NCBI GenBank assembly: GCA_965222425.1
Contig: CBDCTW010000017.1
Span: 186,001 to 250,000, forward strand
Source of the DNA: CBDCNP01 sp965222425
Lineage (GTDB): Bacteria > Acidobacteriota > Vicinamibacteria > Marinacidobacterales > DATDRI01
Direction: 5' to 3'
Length of the DNA: 64,000 nucleotides
Part shown: positions 8,314 to 17,287 of the stretch, one piece after another
How positions within the stretch are numbered: position 1 is the first letter of the stretch
How the letters are laid out: every line of letters starts with the position of its first letter
Made by a program: the position numbers and the translations under genes
Notes under the pieces: model-generated
What the model was told of the DNA's origin: nothing
Seen by the model: the letters and a program-made list of their open reading frames with translations, nothing else
Database searches by the model: none

Positions 8314-9835
8314 GTGTACCGGATAGGTCGACGACGACTCTTCGGACTGGGCCGCGGCGTTTGGCGTCTTTCTGCTCGCCATTGCGTGCGCGACATCTGA
8401 TGACCCTCGGGATAGAACCGTCACGCTTGCTCGTACGCCGAACGTCGTCATTTTCTTGATCGACACGCTGCGGGCGGATCGCCTCGGTGCTTACGGCTAC
8501 AGGAAGCCCACCTCTCCGCATATCGACTCGCTCGTTGCGGACGGCGTCCTCTTCGAGGATGCCAGTGCCCCTGCGCCATGGACGCTTCCCTCCGTTGTGT
8601 CTCTCCTGCTTTCCGCCTTGCCTTGTGAGCACAACGTACTGATCGACGGAGACAAAGTAGCGGCGACTGCCCGCACCCTACCGATGAGACTCAAGCGGGC
8701 GGGTTACAACACCGCGTCGTTCCTTGCCAATCCCTACGCCGGGGCGTTGAGCGGGCTCGAGCGAGGCTTTACCGTCGCTCGAGCCATGGATACGCAGGTG
8801 GACGACGAGGTTGTGAATGAGTGGCTAGGCACATTCGATCCCGAACCGGTCGAGCCCTTCTTTCTCTACGTTCACAACACCGAGCCTCACAATCCTTATC
8901 GGGCCGAGCAAGCTTTCGTCGAACGATTCGGGGAAGCTTCGCGGGAAACTCGTCAAGAGGTGGAGAAGGCGTATCGACTCTACCGTCGCCTGACGCGCAT
9001 CGACTACGACGAGAGGCAGGCACGCGGCACGGTCGATAACACCGCCAAGCAGGACGAGCTCGTGCGGCGCTTGTCGGCGCTCGGATCGCGAATCGACGTG
9101 CTCTACGACGCCACGGTAGCCGAGGCGGACGATCGACTGGGGGGCATCGTCCGAGCTCTAGAGGAAGCTGGTGTCTGGGACAACACGCTGTTCGTTCTGC
9201 TCGCCGACCACGGTGAAGAACTGGGCGAGCGCGGAAGTTGGCAGCACGATCAATCCGTCTATCAAGAGCTCATTCGCGTGCCCCTCGTCATTCGTTTTCC
9301 TGGAAACGAGTTCGCCGGGGCGCGGGTGTCGGAGCCGGTCACGCTATTGGACGTCGCGCCCACTATCGTCGACTTCCTGGGTGCTACCGAGCTGGCAGAT
9401 GGCTTTCGAGGACGGAGTTTGCTCCCTTTGATCGAAGGCAGGACAGACGAGAACTTGATGCGCGTGACCGCGATGCGTTACAACAAAAAGAAGTACTACC
9501 GGCCCCACAAGGAGAATCGTGGGGATCTCAACCTAGCGGTTCGGCAGGGAGAATGGAAGGGCATCTGGAATGCGGAGACAGAATCGCTCGAGCTCTACGA
9601 TCTGGGACGCGATCCCGGAGAGAGCGAAGACGTGAGCGCTGCCGAGCCTGAGCTCGTCGAAGAGATGATATCCTTCGCCCAATCCCAGCTGGCCCGATGC
9701 GAGGCGTCGGCGCCGGAAAGGTACAGGGAGAACGAGTTGCGGCTCGACGAAAAGACCCGACGGCGATTGGAAGCGCTCGGCTACATCGGTCAGGGTGCCT
9801 CAGGCGAGCAAGAGGAAAGGCCGCCAGAACAGTGA
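8314..9835 (+). CDS. Sulfatase / alkaline-phosphatase superfamily protein, probable lipoprotein, start region frameshifted
   Basis: Metal-site motifs of the superfamily are present: IFLIDTLRADRLGAYGY, LADHGEELGE and WQHDQSVY, with LYDLGRDPGE near the end. At the usual Cys/Ser (formylglycine) position the sequence is APWTLPSVVSLL, so the nucleophile position holds Thr (codon 8582-8584). The frame of the domain is open back to 8327 and encodes a hydrophobic stretch ending LLAIACATS, a plausible lipobox. No good start exists in that frame, but GTG 8314 in another frame gives MYRIGRRRLFGLGRG; an extra base near 8350-8365 would join them. Hydrolase of sulfate or phosphate esters at the membrane. 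Confidence 0.75.
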
Positions 9836-11952
9836 CGACGAGTGACTCGATGGATAAGGGTTCGAAGAGAGTACGCACGGTTTGCCGCTCCTGCGGCCAC
9901 GGGGGGTGCGGGGTCTATGTGAAGGTCCACGACGGGAAGGCGGTCGGGCTCGAGCCCGATTGGGAGCATCCCATCAGCAAGGGCTATACGTGTAGCAAGG
10001 CGTACGCGTCCTTCGAGCTCCAGGAGCACCCGGACCGACTGCTTTACCCGATGAAGCGAGCCGGTGCGAGAGGAGAAGGGAAGTGGGAGCGTATCTCCTG
10101 GGACGAAGCTCTCACGGGTATCGCCGAGAAACTCGACCAGGTCAAATCAGAATCCGGAGCCGAGGCCGCCGTCTTCGGGCATGGAACGGGGCGGGACTTC
10201 CACCGTTTTCTCTATCGCTTGGCCAATCTCTACGGGACTCCGAACATCATGTCTCCCGGCCACATGTGCTACATCCCGAGAGTCGCGATATCGCGACTCA
10301 TGGGAACGGAGCTCCCGCTTTGTGACTATGGCGGCGATCCCCAGTGCGTGCTGGCGTGGGGAAGCAACCACTTGATCTCGAACCCCGACGAGAACAAGGC
10401 GATCAACATGGCCAAAACGTTGGCCAAGGGCGCCAAGCTCATCGTCGTCGATCCCCGAAGGAACAGTTTGGCCGAGCGCGCGGATCTCTGGCTTCAAATT
10501 CGTCCCGCCACCGATTCGGCATTGGCGCTCGGTATGCTCTACGTCATCATCAAGGAGGGTTTATACGACCGGGAGTTCGTCGAAAAATACACCACCGGTT
10601 TCGAACAACTTTCCAAGAGGGTCGAGAAATTTCCGCCCGAGGAGGTGGAGAAGATCACCTGGGTCCCTTCATCGGAGATCATCGAGGCCGCACGCCTCTA
10701 CGCCACGACCAAGCCGGCAGCCCTCCAATGGGGCGTCGGGATCGAGCAGAACATCAATTGCGTCGACGCCGACCGGGCGCTGCTCTATATGGTCGCGCTC
10801 ACCGGTAACCTGGACGTTCCCGGCGGCAATGCCATCTTTGGTCTGCCTCCAGTGCTCCCCCGCGCCACGTTTTCCTTTTTCGACAAACTTCCTGAGACGC
10901 AAAGAGCCAAGATGTTGGGCGGCGATCGCTACAAGCTCGGCGCCTACATCAGCCGGATTACGCCTCATGTGGTCTGGGATGCGATCCTCGAAGAGCAACC
11001 CTACAAAGTCCGCGCGCTGGTGATGTTCGCCAGCAATCTACTGACCGCGAGGGAAAACGCGTACCGTGTCTACGAGGCCCTAAAGAAGGTGGAGTTTTTC
11101 GTCGCCACCGACATCTTTAGGACACCCACCACCGAGCTCGCAGACATCGTGCTCCCCGCTGCGACTTGGTTAGAGCACGACAATATCGCTGACTATTGGA
11201 AGATACACGGCCATGTCTTCCCACGCATAAAGGCCGTCGAGCCCCGGGGTGAGGCTTGGTCCGATCACAAGATTCTGAATGAGTTGGGAAAGAAGCTGGG
11301 CTTCGAAGAGTTCTTTTGGGATGACGTCGAAGGGTCGTTCGACTACATCCTCGAGCCCGCCGGCCTTACGTGGAAGCAGTTCAAAAAGATGCCGTATCTC
11401 GAGGCGCCGATGACGTACAGGAAGCATGAGCGAGACGGTTTCCGGACCACCTCCGGGAAACTGGAGCTCTATCTCAAGCAGTACGAGGAGTGGGGGTACG
11501 ACCCGTTACCGGACTACGTCGAGCCTCCCGAAAGCCCACACGCCGAGGCGAAAATTGTTGCGCAGTACCCGCTGGTTCTTACCACCGGGCACCGCATCTT
11601 CGAGTTCTTCGGGTCGGAGCATAGACAGTCCGCGTACTTGAGGAGGAAACATCGAGACCCGCTGGTGGAGATCCACCCCAATGCGGCCGGCGAAAGGAAC
11701 ATCGACGATGGAGACTGGGTGTACATCGAAACGCCGAGAGGCAAGGTCAAGTTCCGGGCGAAGCTTTTCGACGGCATTCATCCGAGCGTCGTCAGCGCCG
11801 AGTACGGGTGGTGGTATCCGGAGGCGGGACCTCCCGACTATGGCTGGAAGGAATCCAATATTAATATCCTGACGGTGGATGGGCCGCCCCTCGACCCGGG
11901 GATGGGAGCCACCAACCTCAAGGGGCTCATGTGCAACATCCACAAGGCTTAG
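9832..11952 (+). CDS. Molybdopterin (bis-MGD) oxidoreductase, acetylene-hydratase-like branch
   Basis: The N-terminus has a [4Fe-4S] site (CRSCGHGGC, then C in KGYTCSKAY), followed by the molybdopterin oxidoreductase fold and a C-terminal dinucleotide-binding domain (VLTTGHR ... VEIHPNAAGERNIDDGDWVYIETP). The likely Mo/W ligand is Cys in GHMCYIPR, as in acetylene hydratase-type enzymes. About 700 residues. No Tat signal and no Fe-S or membrane subunit gene follows, so it may be a cytoplasmic single-subunit enzyme. Start is GTG 9832, overlapping the previous stop (GTGA); ATG 9850 is the alternative. The substrate is not predictable. Confidence 0.8.
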   Translation: MTTSDSMDKGSKRVRTVCRSCGHGGCGVYVKVHDGKAVGLEPDWEHPISKGYTCSKAYASFELQEHPDRLLYPMKRAGARGEGKWERISWDEALTGIAEKLDQVKSESGAEAAVFGHGTGRDFHRFLYRLANLYGTPNIMSPGHMCYIPRVAISRLMGTELPLCDYGGDPQCVLAWGSNHLISNPDENKAINMAKTLAKGAKLIVVDPRRNSLAERADLWLQIRPATDSALALGMLYVIIKEGLYDREFVEKYTTGFEQLSKRVEKFPPEEVEKITWVPSSEIIEAARLYATTKPAALQWGVGIEQNINCVDADRALLYMVALTGNLDVPGGNAIFGLPPVLPRATFSFFDKLPETQRAKMLGGDRYKLGAYISRITPHVVWDAILEEQPYKVRALVMFASNLLTARENAYRVYEALKKVEFFVATDIFRTPTTELADIVLPAATWLEHDNIADYWKIHGHVFPRIKAVEPRGEAWSDHKILNELGKKLGFEEFFWDDVEGSFDYILEPAGLTWKQFKKMPYLEAPMTYRKHERDGFRTTSGKLELYLKQYEEWGYDPLPDYVEPPESPHAEAKIVAQYPLVLTTGHRIFEFFGSEHRQSAYLRRKHRDPLVEIHPNAAGERNIDDGDWVYIETPRGKVKFRAKLFDGIHPSVVSAEYGWWYPEAGPPDYGWKESNINILTVDGPPLDPGMGATNLKGLMCNIHKA

Positions 11953-11967
11953 GCTCCGGCCAATTAT

Positions 11968-11997
11968 TTGACGGGGTTTAGAGGCCCGTGCTAGCAT
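11968..11997 (+). promoter_or_regulatory. Putative sigma-70-type promoter of the phoH operon
   Basis: TTGACG at 11968-11973, 18-base spacer, TAGCAT at 11992-11997. It is the only good match in the gap before phoH and would give a leader of about 175 bases, which contains a small hairpin (GACGGG / CCCGTC, about 12120-12139). Confidence 0.5.
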
Positions 11998-12166
11998 CCT
12001 TTTTAGAAGATGATTCAGCTTAATCGGGCTCTTTGTTGCCCCGTCCAGGCCCTTTTCTTCCACGTGTTCCCGGCCCTTGAATTTTCCCAACGCCTAACTT
12101 AGGAAGAATCGTGGAGTCTAGACGGGAGGTAGCCCCGTCCCCCAAGGAGTTTTCCCAGAGGAGGTA

Positions 12167-12184
12167 ATGCCGCTGACTCGATGA
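12167..12184 (+). CDS. Five-codon mini-ORF overlapping the phoH start
   Basis: ATG at 12167 (MPLTR, then TGA at 12182-12184) follows GAGGAGG by only about three bases. Its TGA overlaps the phoH ATG as ATGA. The strong ribosome site is 16 bases from the phoH ATG, too far for direct use, so coupled re-initiation is possible. It may also reflect a base error upstream of phoH. Confidence 0.3.
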   Translation: MPLTR

Positions 12185-13197
12185 AGAAAATCACCATCCC
12201 AGAGGAGGAAACCCTTGCACTATTCGGTACTCGCGATGAGAACCTGAAATCCATCGAGAACGCTCTGAACGTCAAGATCGTGACTCGGGGACAGGAGCTC
12301 ATGGTGGATGGCGAGCCCGACCAAGTCGAACTCGTGAACAATATCTTCAAACAGTTCTCCGGCTTGATCGAGGAGGGGCACAAGGTATCCTCGGGTGATC
12401 TCCGAATTGCCCTCAAATTGATACAGGAAGATCCGCAGGTTTCTCTTCGCGAGTTCTTCGGTAGCAGAATCGCTCACCCCTCGACGAAGAAAACCGTCGT
12501 CCCGCGAAGTGCCAACCAGCTTCGATACTTGCAGGCCATTGAATCGAACGACATCGTCATGGGTATTGGCCCGGCCGGAACCGGCAAGACGTATCTCGCC
12601 GTCGCGATGGCCGTGGCGGCCTTCAACGAGAAGCGGGTCAACCGAATCATTCTCGCGCGTCCGGCCGTGGAAGCGGGAGAGAGGCTGGGTTTCCTCCCTG
12701 GCGATATTCAGGAGAAGATCAATCCGTACCTACGCCCCCTCTACGATGCTCTCTACGATCTCATGGATGCCGAGCGCGTACTCCGCCTCATCGAGCGGGG
12801 GTCCATCGAGATTGCGCCCATTGCCTTCATGCGAGGTCGCACGCTCAACGACTCTTTCATTATTCTGGACGAGGCACAAAACACGACTTCGGAACAGATG
12901 AAGATGTTCCTGACTCGCATCGGATTCGGCTCCCAAGCGGTCGTGACCGGTGATATCACTCAAATCGATCTCCCGCCGGGAAAGATCAGCGGGCTAGTGG
13001 AGTCCATCGATATCATCTCCGACATCACCGGTATCGTCTTCAGTTACTTCGACGAGACCGACGTCATCCGTCACCGTTTGGTTCAATCGATCATCCGCGC
13101 CTATGAGCGTCACACCAACGGTAGGACCAAACGGTTGGCGAACGGCCCCACTCCAGTGCCGGTCGAAGATCCAAGGTCGCGAGAAGGGGACCGATAG
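12181..13197 (+). CDS. phoH: PhoH family ATPase (PhoH-like)
   Basis: 338 residues: N-terminal KH-like region, then a RecA-like ATPase with Walker A GPAGTGKT (about residue 129) and Walker B FIILDEAQN (about 226). Conserved LARPAVEAGERLGFLPGD and VTGDITQIDLP confirm the family. Members are cytoplasmic nucleotide-dependent RNA-associated proteins, and many bacteria have them directly before ybeY as here. First gene of the phoH-pgpH-ybeY-corC-era block. Confidence 0.95.
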   Translation: MKKITIPEEETLALFGTRDENLKSIENALNVKIVTRGQELMVDGEPDQVELVNNIFKQFSGLIEEGHKVSSGDLRIALKLIQEDPQVSLREFFGSRIAHPSTKKTVVPRSANQLRYLQAIESNDIVMGIGPAGTGKTYLAVAMAVAAFNEKRVNRIILARPAVEAGERLGFLPGDIQEKINPYLRPLYDALYDLMDAERVLRLIERGSIEIAPIAFMRGRTLNDSFIILDEAQNTTSEQMKMFLTRIGFGSQAVVTGDITQIDLPPGKISGLVESIDIISDITGIVFSYFDETDVIRHRLVQSIIRAYERHTNGRTKRLANGPTPVPVEDPRSREGDR

Positions 13198-13198
13198 A

Positions 13199-15511
13199 GT
13201 GCCTGCTCCCAATGGCAAAAACGGCGGGAACGGTACCAAGAAAGAGACTCGCCGCCCGCGGGGTCGGTTCCGCCGCCGCGAGTTGCTAGAGCTGGCTTTC
13301 GCCTCACCCTTGCCGTGGGGCCTGCTGTTTAGCATTCTCCTCGCTCTCCTCATCGCTCCCGGCCTCAGTTTTCGGCCGCCCCGCTATGAGCAGGGGACGA
13401 TTGCGACCGTCGATCTGAAGGCACCGAACGATTTCAGCTACGAAGACGAGGACACGACCCGCGCCCGCCGCGACGAGGCTGAGGCCGCAGTGCCCGAGGT
13501 CTACGATTTCAATAACCGGGCCGCCCTTTCCGCGAGGGCGAGAATTGCAGCCGGTTTCGAGCTAGGTCGTGGGCTCGAGGAGGAACAATCCTCTGACGAG
13601 GCGGTGCTTTCTGCATTATTCAACGATGTCCTGGCGGCCTTCGAAGTCCCGTTAACCGAAGCAGAGTACGCCTTCTTGCTGGAGCAAAAGTTCAGCCCCG
13701 CGATCGAGCAAGCGCTCGGCGACGTGGTTGCCAACATGCTTGAAAGGCCGATCGTCGAGAGCAAAGACAGGTTGCTTGCGGCCGGTCGGCCAATCACGCG
13801 TCGGGACGAGTTTTCGACTACCGGGACCCTGGTGCGTGACTTCTCTCGAGTTTTCTCGGTTGACCAGGCCAAGGGGGAGTTGGAGGAACGGGCGGCTCTT
13901 CTCACGGATCCCGAGCCGACGCTCCGGAAGAGAGTCGCGCGAATGGGTGCTCAATTCATCGAGCCCACGCTGACCTTGAATTTTGCGGAGACGCAAGAGC
14001 TTCGGCGGGTGGCGAAAGACGAAGTATCGGCGGTCTTTTTCCACGTTAGAAAGGGCAAGATCATCGTTCGGGCGGGTGATGAGATTGATGAAGGCGTGTT
14101 GCGACAGCTGGAAGTTCTTTCCGATGCCGCAGGCGAACGGTGGCAGTTAGCGGGAGTCGTCGGGGCCTTCATCCTCTCCGCGATCCTTCTCTATTGCCTG
14201 TGGCAACTCATGAGGCCGGCCCGTCCCTCGCTCTCCTGGAGGCGGCGCAGTTTCGCGTTAGTCGGTTTGGTCGTCGTCTTTCAGCTCGCCTCGGCGAGAG
14301 TCCTTTTCTTCATTTTCAGCACGGTGGGAGGGCAGAACGTTACCCCGCCGTTCAATAATGTCGCTTCCTACCAATACCTGGTTCCGCTGGCCGCGGTAGC
14401 GGTCTTGATTGCACTCTTGGAAAACGCCTCCACCGCGCTGGTCGCTTCCGTAGTCTTTTCCGTGGCCCACGGACTGATGACAGGAAATCTGCAGCTCGGT
14501 GTCTTCAGCCTTCTGTCTTGCCTCGGTGCGATCCTGGGGATGGTTCAATACAAGCAGCGGACGGCGCTCATCAAGACCGGTGCCTTTGTCGGCAGCCTCA
14601 ACTTGGTGATCGTGCTCGCCATCGATCTTCTCACCGAACGCTACGCGCCGTTCGCCACCTTCGCTTTCGATCTGCTTTGCGCGCTTCTCGGTGGCGCCGG
14701 AGTCGCCATTGTTGTCTCGTTCATGCTGCCGGCACTCGAATCGCTTTTCGACCGCACGACGGACATCAAGCTCCTCGAGCTTTCGAACAACAATAATCCG
14801 GTGCTGCGAAAGCTGGCTCTCGAGGCGCCGGGCACCTACCACCACAGCGTGGTGGTAGGATCGCTAGCCGAGTCTGCGGCGGAGTCGATTGGGGCAAACG
14901 CCGTCTTCTGCCGCACCGCGGCTCTCTATCATGACATCGGCAAGCTTCGTAAGGTGGACTACTTCGTTGAGAACCAGTACGGAGGAGCCAATCGACACGA
15001 TCGACTCTCCCCCCAGATGAGCGCGCTCATCATTGCAAGCCACGTGAAAGAAGGCATCGAGATGGGGAAGGAGATCAATCTCCCCCCGGAGCTCGTCGAT
15101 ATCATCCCGCAACATCACGGCACCAAGCTCATCACGTACTTCTATGAGAGGGCGAAGGAAAGCCACGATCCGGCGCTTGGCGAAGTAACGGAGGCGGAGT
15201 TTCGCTATCCAGGGCCCAAGCCGCAGACGAAGGAAGCCGGCATCATCATGATCGCGGACGCGGTAGAGGCGGCATCGCGAACGCTCCAAGATCCAAGCCC
15301 CGCCCGCCTCAAAGGCGTCATCCGTCAGATCATCGACTACATCTTCCTCGACGGACAGCTCGATGAATGCGATCTGACGCTGCGTGACTTGGAGGGGATC
15401 TCGCAAAGCTTCCTGCGTGTGCTCATGGGAATCTACCACCATCGCGTGAACTACCCAGGCTTCGACTTCGAGAAAACAGTCGAGCCGGTAGTGGTTCAAG
15501 ATAACCGATGA
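13199..15511 (+). CDS. 7TM-HD family phosphohydrolase (PgpH-like, c-di-AMP phosphodiesterase family)
   Basis: 770 residues: basic N-terminus and one membrane segment (about 35-55), an extracytoplasmic 7TMR-HDED region, a bundle of seven membrane helices (about 325-520) and a cytoplasmic HD domain with TYHHSVVVGSLAE, the HD pair in LYHDIGK (about residue 580) and QHHGT. PgpH members hydrolyse c-di-AMP. GTG 13199 is chosen because GAGAAGGGGA precedes it by eight bases and because it starts two bases after the phoH stop. Sits between phoH and ybeY as in many genomes. Confidence 0.9.
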   Translation: MPAPNGKNGGNGTKKETRRPRGRFRRRELLELAFASPLPWGLLFSILLALLIAPGLSFRPPRYEQGTIATVDLKAPNDFSYEDEDTTRARRDEAEAAVPEVYDFNNRAALSARARIAAGFELGRGLEEEQSSDEAVLSALFNDVLAAFEVPLTEAEYAFLLEQKFSPAIEQALGDVVANMLERPIVESKDRLLAAGRPITRRDEFSTTGTLVRDFSRVFSVDQAKGELEERAALLTDPEPTLRKRVARMGAQFIEPTLTLNFAETQELRRVAKDEVSAVFFHVRKGKIIVRAGDEIDEGVLRQLEVLSDAAGERWQLAGVVGAFILSAILLYCLWQLMRPARPSLSWRRRSFALVGLVVVFQLASARVLFFIFSTVGGQNVTPPFNNVASYQYLVPLAAVAVLIALLENASTALVASVVFSVAHGLMTGNLQLGVFSLLSCLGAILGMVQYKQRTALIKTGAFVGSLNLVIVLAIDLLTERYAPFATFAFDLLCALLGGAGVAIVVSFMLPALESLFDRTTDIKLLELSNNNNPVLRKLALEAPGTYHHSVVVGSLAESAAESIGANAVFCRTAALYHDIGKLRKVDYFVENQYGGANRHDRLSPQMSALIIASHVKEGIEMGKEINLPPELVDIIPQHHGTKLITYFYERAKESHDPALGEVTEAEFRYPGPKPQTKEAGIIMIADAVEAASRTLQDPSPARLKGVIRQIIDYIFLDGQLDECDLTLRDLEGISQSFLRVLMGIYHHRVNYPGFDFEKTVEPVVVQDNR

Positions 15512-16020
15512 GTGCCAGCGAAGAGCCGGACCTAGGAGCCCACAAGGCCCACAGGGTTTCACGCAACCGGACGCCCAGACTGCTCCTCAAGAATCTTCAG
15601 CGTCGAATAAGAGTCGACGCCCGTCCGCTCCGCAATTTTCTCCGCCAAGTAGCAGGGGAGGTAGCTCCCCCGGGAGCCTCCGCGAGTCTCGTCTTCGTAG
15701 GAGACGAGCGCATGCGGTATCTGAACCGCACGTTCCGTGGCTACGATCGACCGACGGATGTTTTGTCCTTTCCCGCAGGCGCCGGGGATTTCCCCGACGA
15801 GGCGGACTACCTCGGTGACATCGTGATCTCTGTAGAGACCGCCCGTCGGCAGGCCCGCCGACGAGGATCCACGCTACCGCGTGAGCTACGGGTTCTCGCA
15901 CTGCATGGGCTCCTCCATTTGCTCGGGTACGATCACGAGACCGACCAGGGAGAGATGAGGCGGATCGAGTACCGCATGAGACGGAAGTACGGCATTACAC
16001 GCCGTCGAGCGACACGTTAG
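15508..16020 (+). CDS. ybeY: Endoribonuclease YbeY (16S rRNA maturation factor)
   Basis: 170 residues with the family zinc site HGLLHLLGYDH near residues 132-142 and the conserved LNRTFRGYDRPTDVLSFP. YbeY acts in 16S rRNA 3' end processing and 70S quality control. ATGA overlap with the preceding gene. The N-terminal 30 residues are longer and more basic than usual, so a later start is possible. Confidence 0.93.
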   Translation: MSASEEPDLGAHKAHRVSRNRTPRLLLKNLQRRIRVDARPLRNFLRQVAGEVAPPGASASLVFVGDERMRYLNRTFRGYDRPTDVLSFPAGAGDFPDEADYLGDIVISVETARRQARRRGSTLPRELRVLALHGLLHLLGYDHETDQGEMRRIEYRMRRKYGITRRRATR

Positions 16021-16021
16021 G

Positions 16022-17278
16022 ATGCTTGAGGGAGCGATGGACCTGACGCTGATCGGGATCTCTTGCCTTCTGGTGTTGGCTCTCTTCTTGTCTACCATCG
16101 ATGTTGCTTTTCACTACTTCAGCAAGATCACCATCCGACAATACAGCGAGGAAGGTTGGAAGACTGAGTTTCTGGACCGCTGCCTCGAAGACCCCATGCG
16201 GCTCCTGCTGCCGCTTCGCATCGGTATTCAAGGCGGCCTCATCGCAGTAACCGTCTTGCTCACGCAGTTCTACATCGACCGTAACCCCGCACAAGCACTC
16301 GTTCTGGCGTTCCTAACGATGGTGCCGGTTTACTTGACTTTCCGCGAGGTACTGCCGAATTTCATCGCCCGGATCAGCCCGGAGCGTGTCCTCCTGGCCT
16401 TGCTCCCCGCGTTTCGCATCTATGATGTGCTGATCTGGCCTATCAGTCGTCCTTTGTCCCACTTGGTTCGGGCGTTCGTTCCGGACGAGGAGAAAACGGA
16501 AGACGAGGGCGTGAGCGAGGAGGAAGTTCAGGCCTTCATCGAGACCGGAGAGGAAGAAGGGATCCTCGAAGGGGACGAAGGGCGTATGGTGCGGTCGATC
16601 GTGGATCTAGGCGACAAGGTCGTCCGTGAGATCATGACGCCCCGCCCGGAAATGGTGGGTGTGCGTTGTGAGGCCAATCTCGCCGAGCTGCGCCAGCTGT
16701 TCATGGATGAGAAGTATTCGCGGGTTCCCGTTTTCGAGGAGAACCTGGACCACATTGTGGGCCTCGTTCATGCCATTGACGTCGTGTCTTACGCGGACCG
16801 AAGTGCGGAAGAACCCATCGATTCCCTCATTCGACCCGTCAAATTCGTGCCTGAGGCTAAGAAAGTCTCCAGCTTGCTGCGAGAGTTCCAGCGCAGCCGT
16901 TCTACCATCGCCTTGGTGGTCGACGAGTACGGCGGGACCTCGGGGCTCCTGACTGTCGAGGACATTATCGAGGAGATCGTGGGTGAGATTCACGATGAGT
17001 TCGACGAAGTCGTCGGGGAAGAGTTCGTACGCGAGAGTGAGGGGGTTTTCTTGGTGAGCGGTCGGGCGGATGTCGATTTGCTCAAGGAAAAGCTCGGTCT
17101 CGACGTCAACGGAAAGGGTTTCGATACGGTATCGGGCCTCGTGCTTGCCGCTCTAGGCCGAGTGCCGCAGTCGGGGGAGGCGATCGATTACCAGGGGCTG
17201 ACCATCGAAGTAGTCGACGCCGAGGGTCAGAGAATCAACAAGGTGCGCATCCGGTTTCGTCAGAAGGGGACCGCGTGA
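16022..17278 (+). CDS. Hemolysin/CorC family membrane protein (DUF21 - CBS pair - CorC_HlyC)
   Basis: 418 residues: hydrophobic DUF21 domain with about four membrane helices (residues 8-150), two CBS domains (about 200-320; IMTPRPEMVGV at the start, LVVDEYGGTSGLLTVEDIIEEIVGEI at the end) and a C-terminal CorC_HlyC transporter-associated domain. Homologues are linked to Mg2+/Co2+ transport. It lies between ybeY and era, a common location for this family. ATG 16022 or the ATG at 16037 may be the start. Confidence 0.9.
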   Translation: MLEGAMDLTLIGISCLLVLALFLSTIDVAFHYFSKITIRQYSEEGWKTEFLDRCLEDPMRLLLPLRIGIQGGLIAVTVLLTQFYIDRNPAQALVLAFLTMVPVYLTFREVLPNFIARISPERVLLALLPAFRIYDVLIWPISRPLSHLVRAFVPDEEKTEDEGVSEEEVQAFIETGEEEGILEGDEGRMVRSIVDLGDKVVREIMTPRPEMVGVRCEANLAELRQLFMDEKYSRVPVFEENLDHIVGLVHAIDVVSYADRSAEEPIDSLIRPVKFVPEAKKVSSLLREFQRSRSTIALVVDEYGGTSGLLTVEDIIEEIVGEIHDEFDEVVGEEFVRESEGVFLVSGRADVDLLKEKLGLDVNGKGFDTVSGLVLAALGRVPQSGEAIDYQGLTIEVVDAEGQRINKVRIRFRQKGTA

Positions 17279-17287
17279 GAACTTTCG

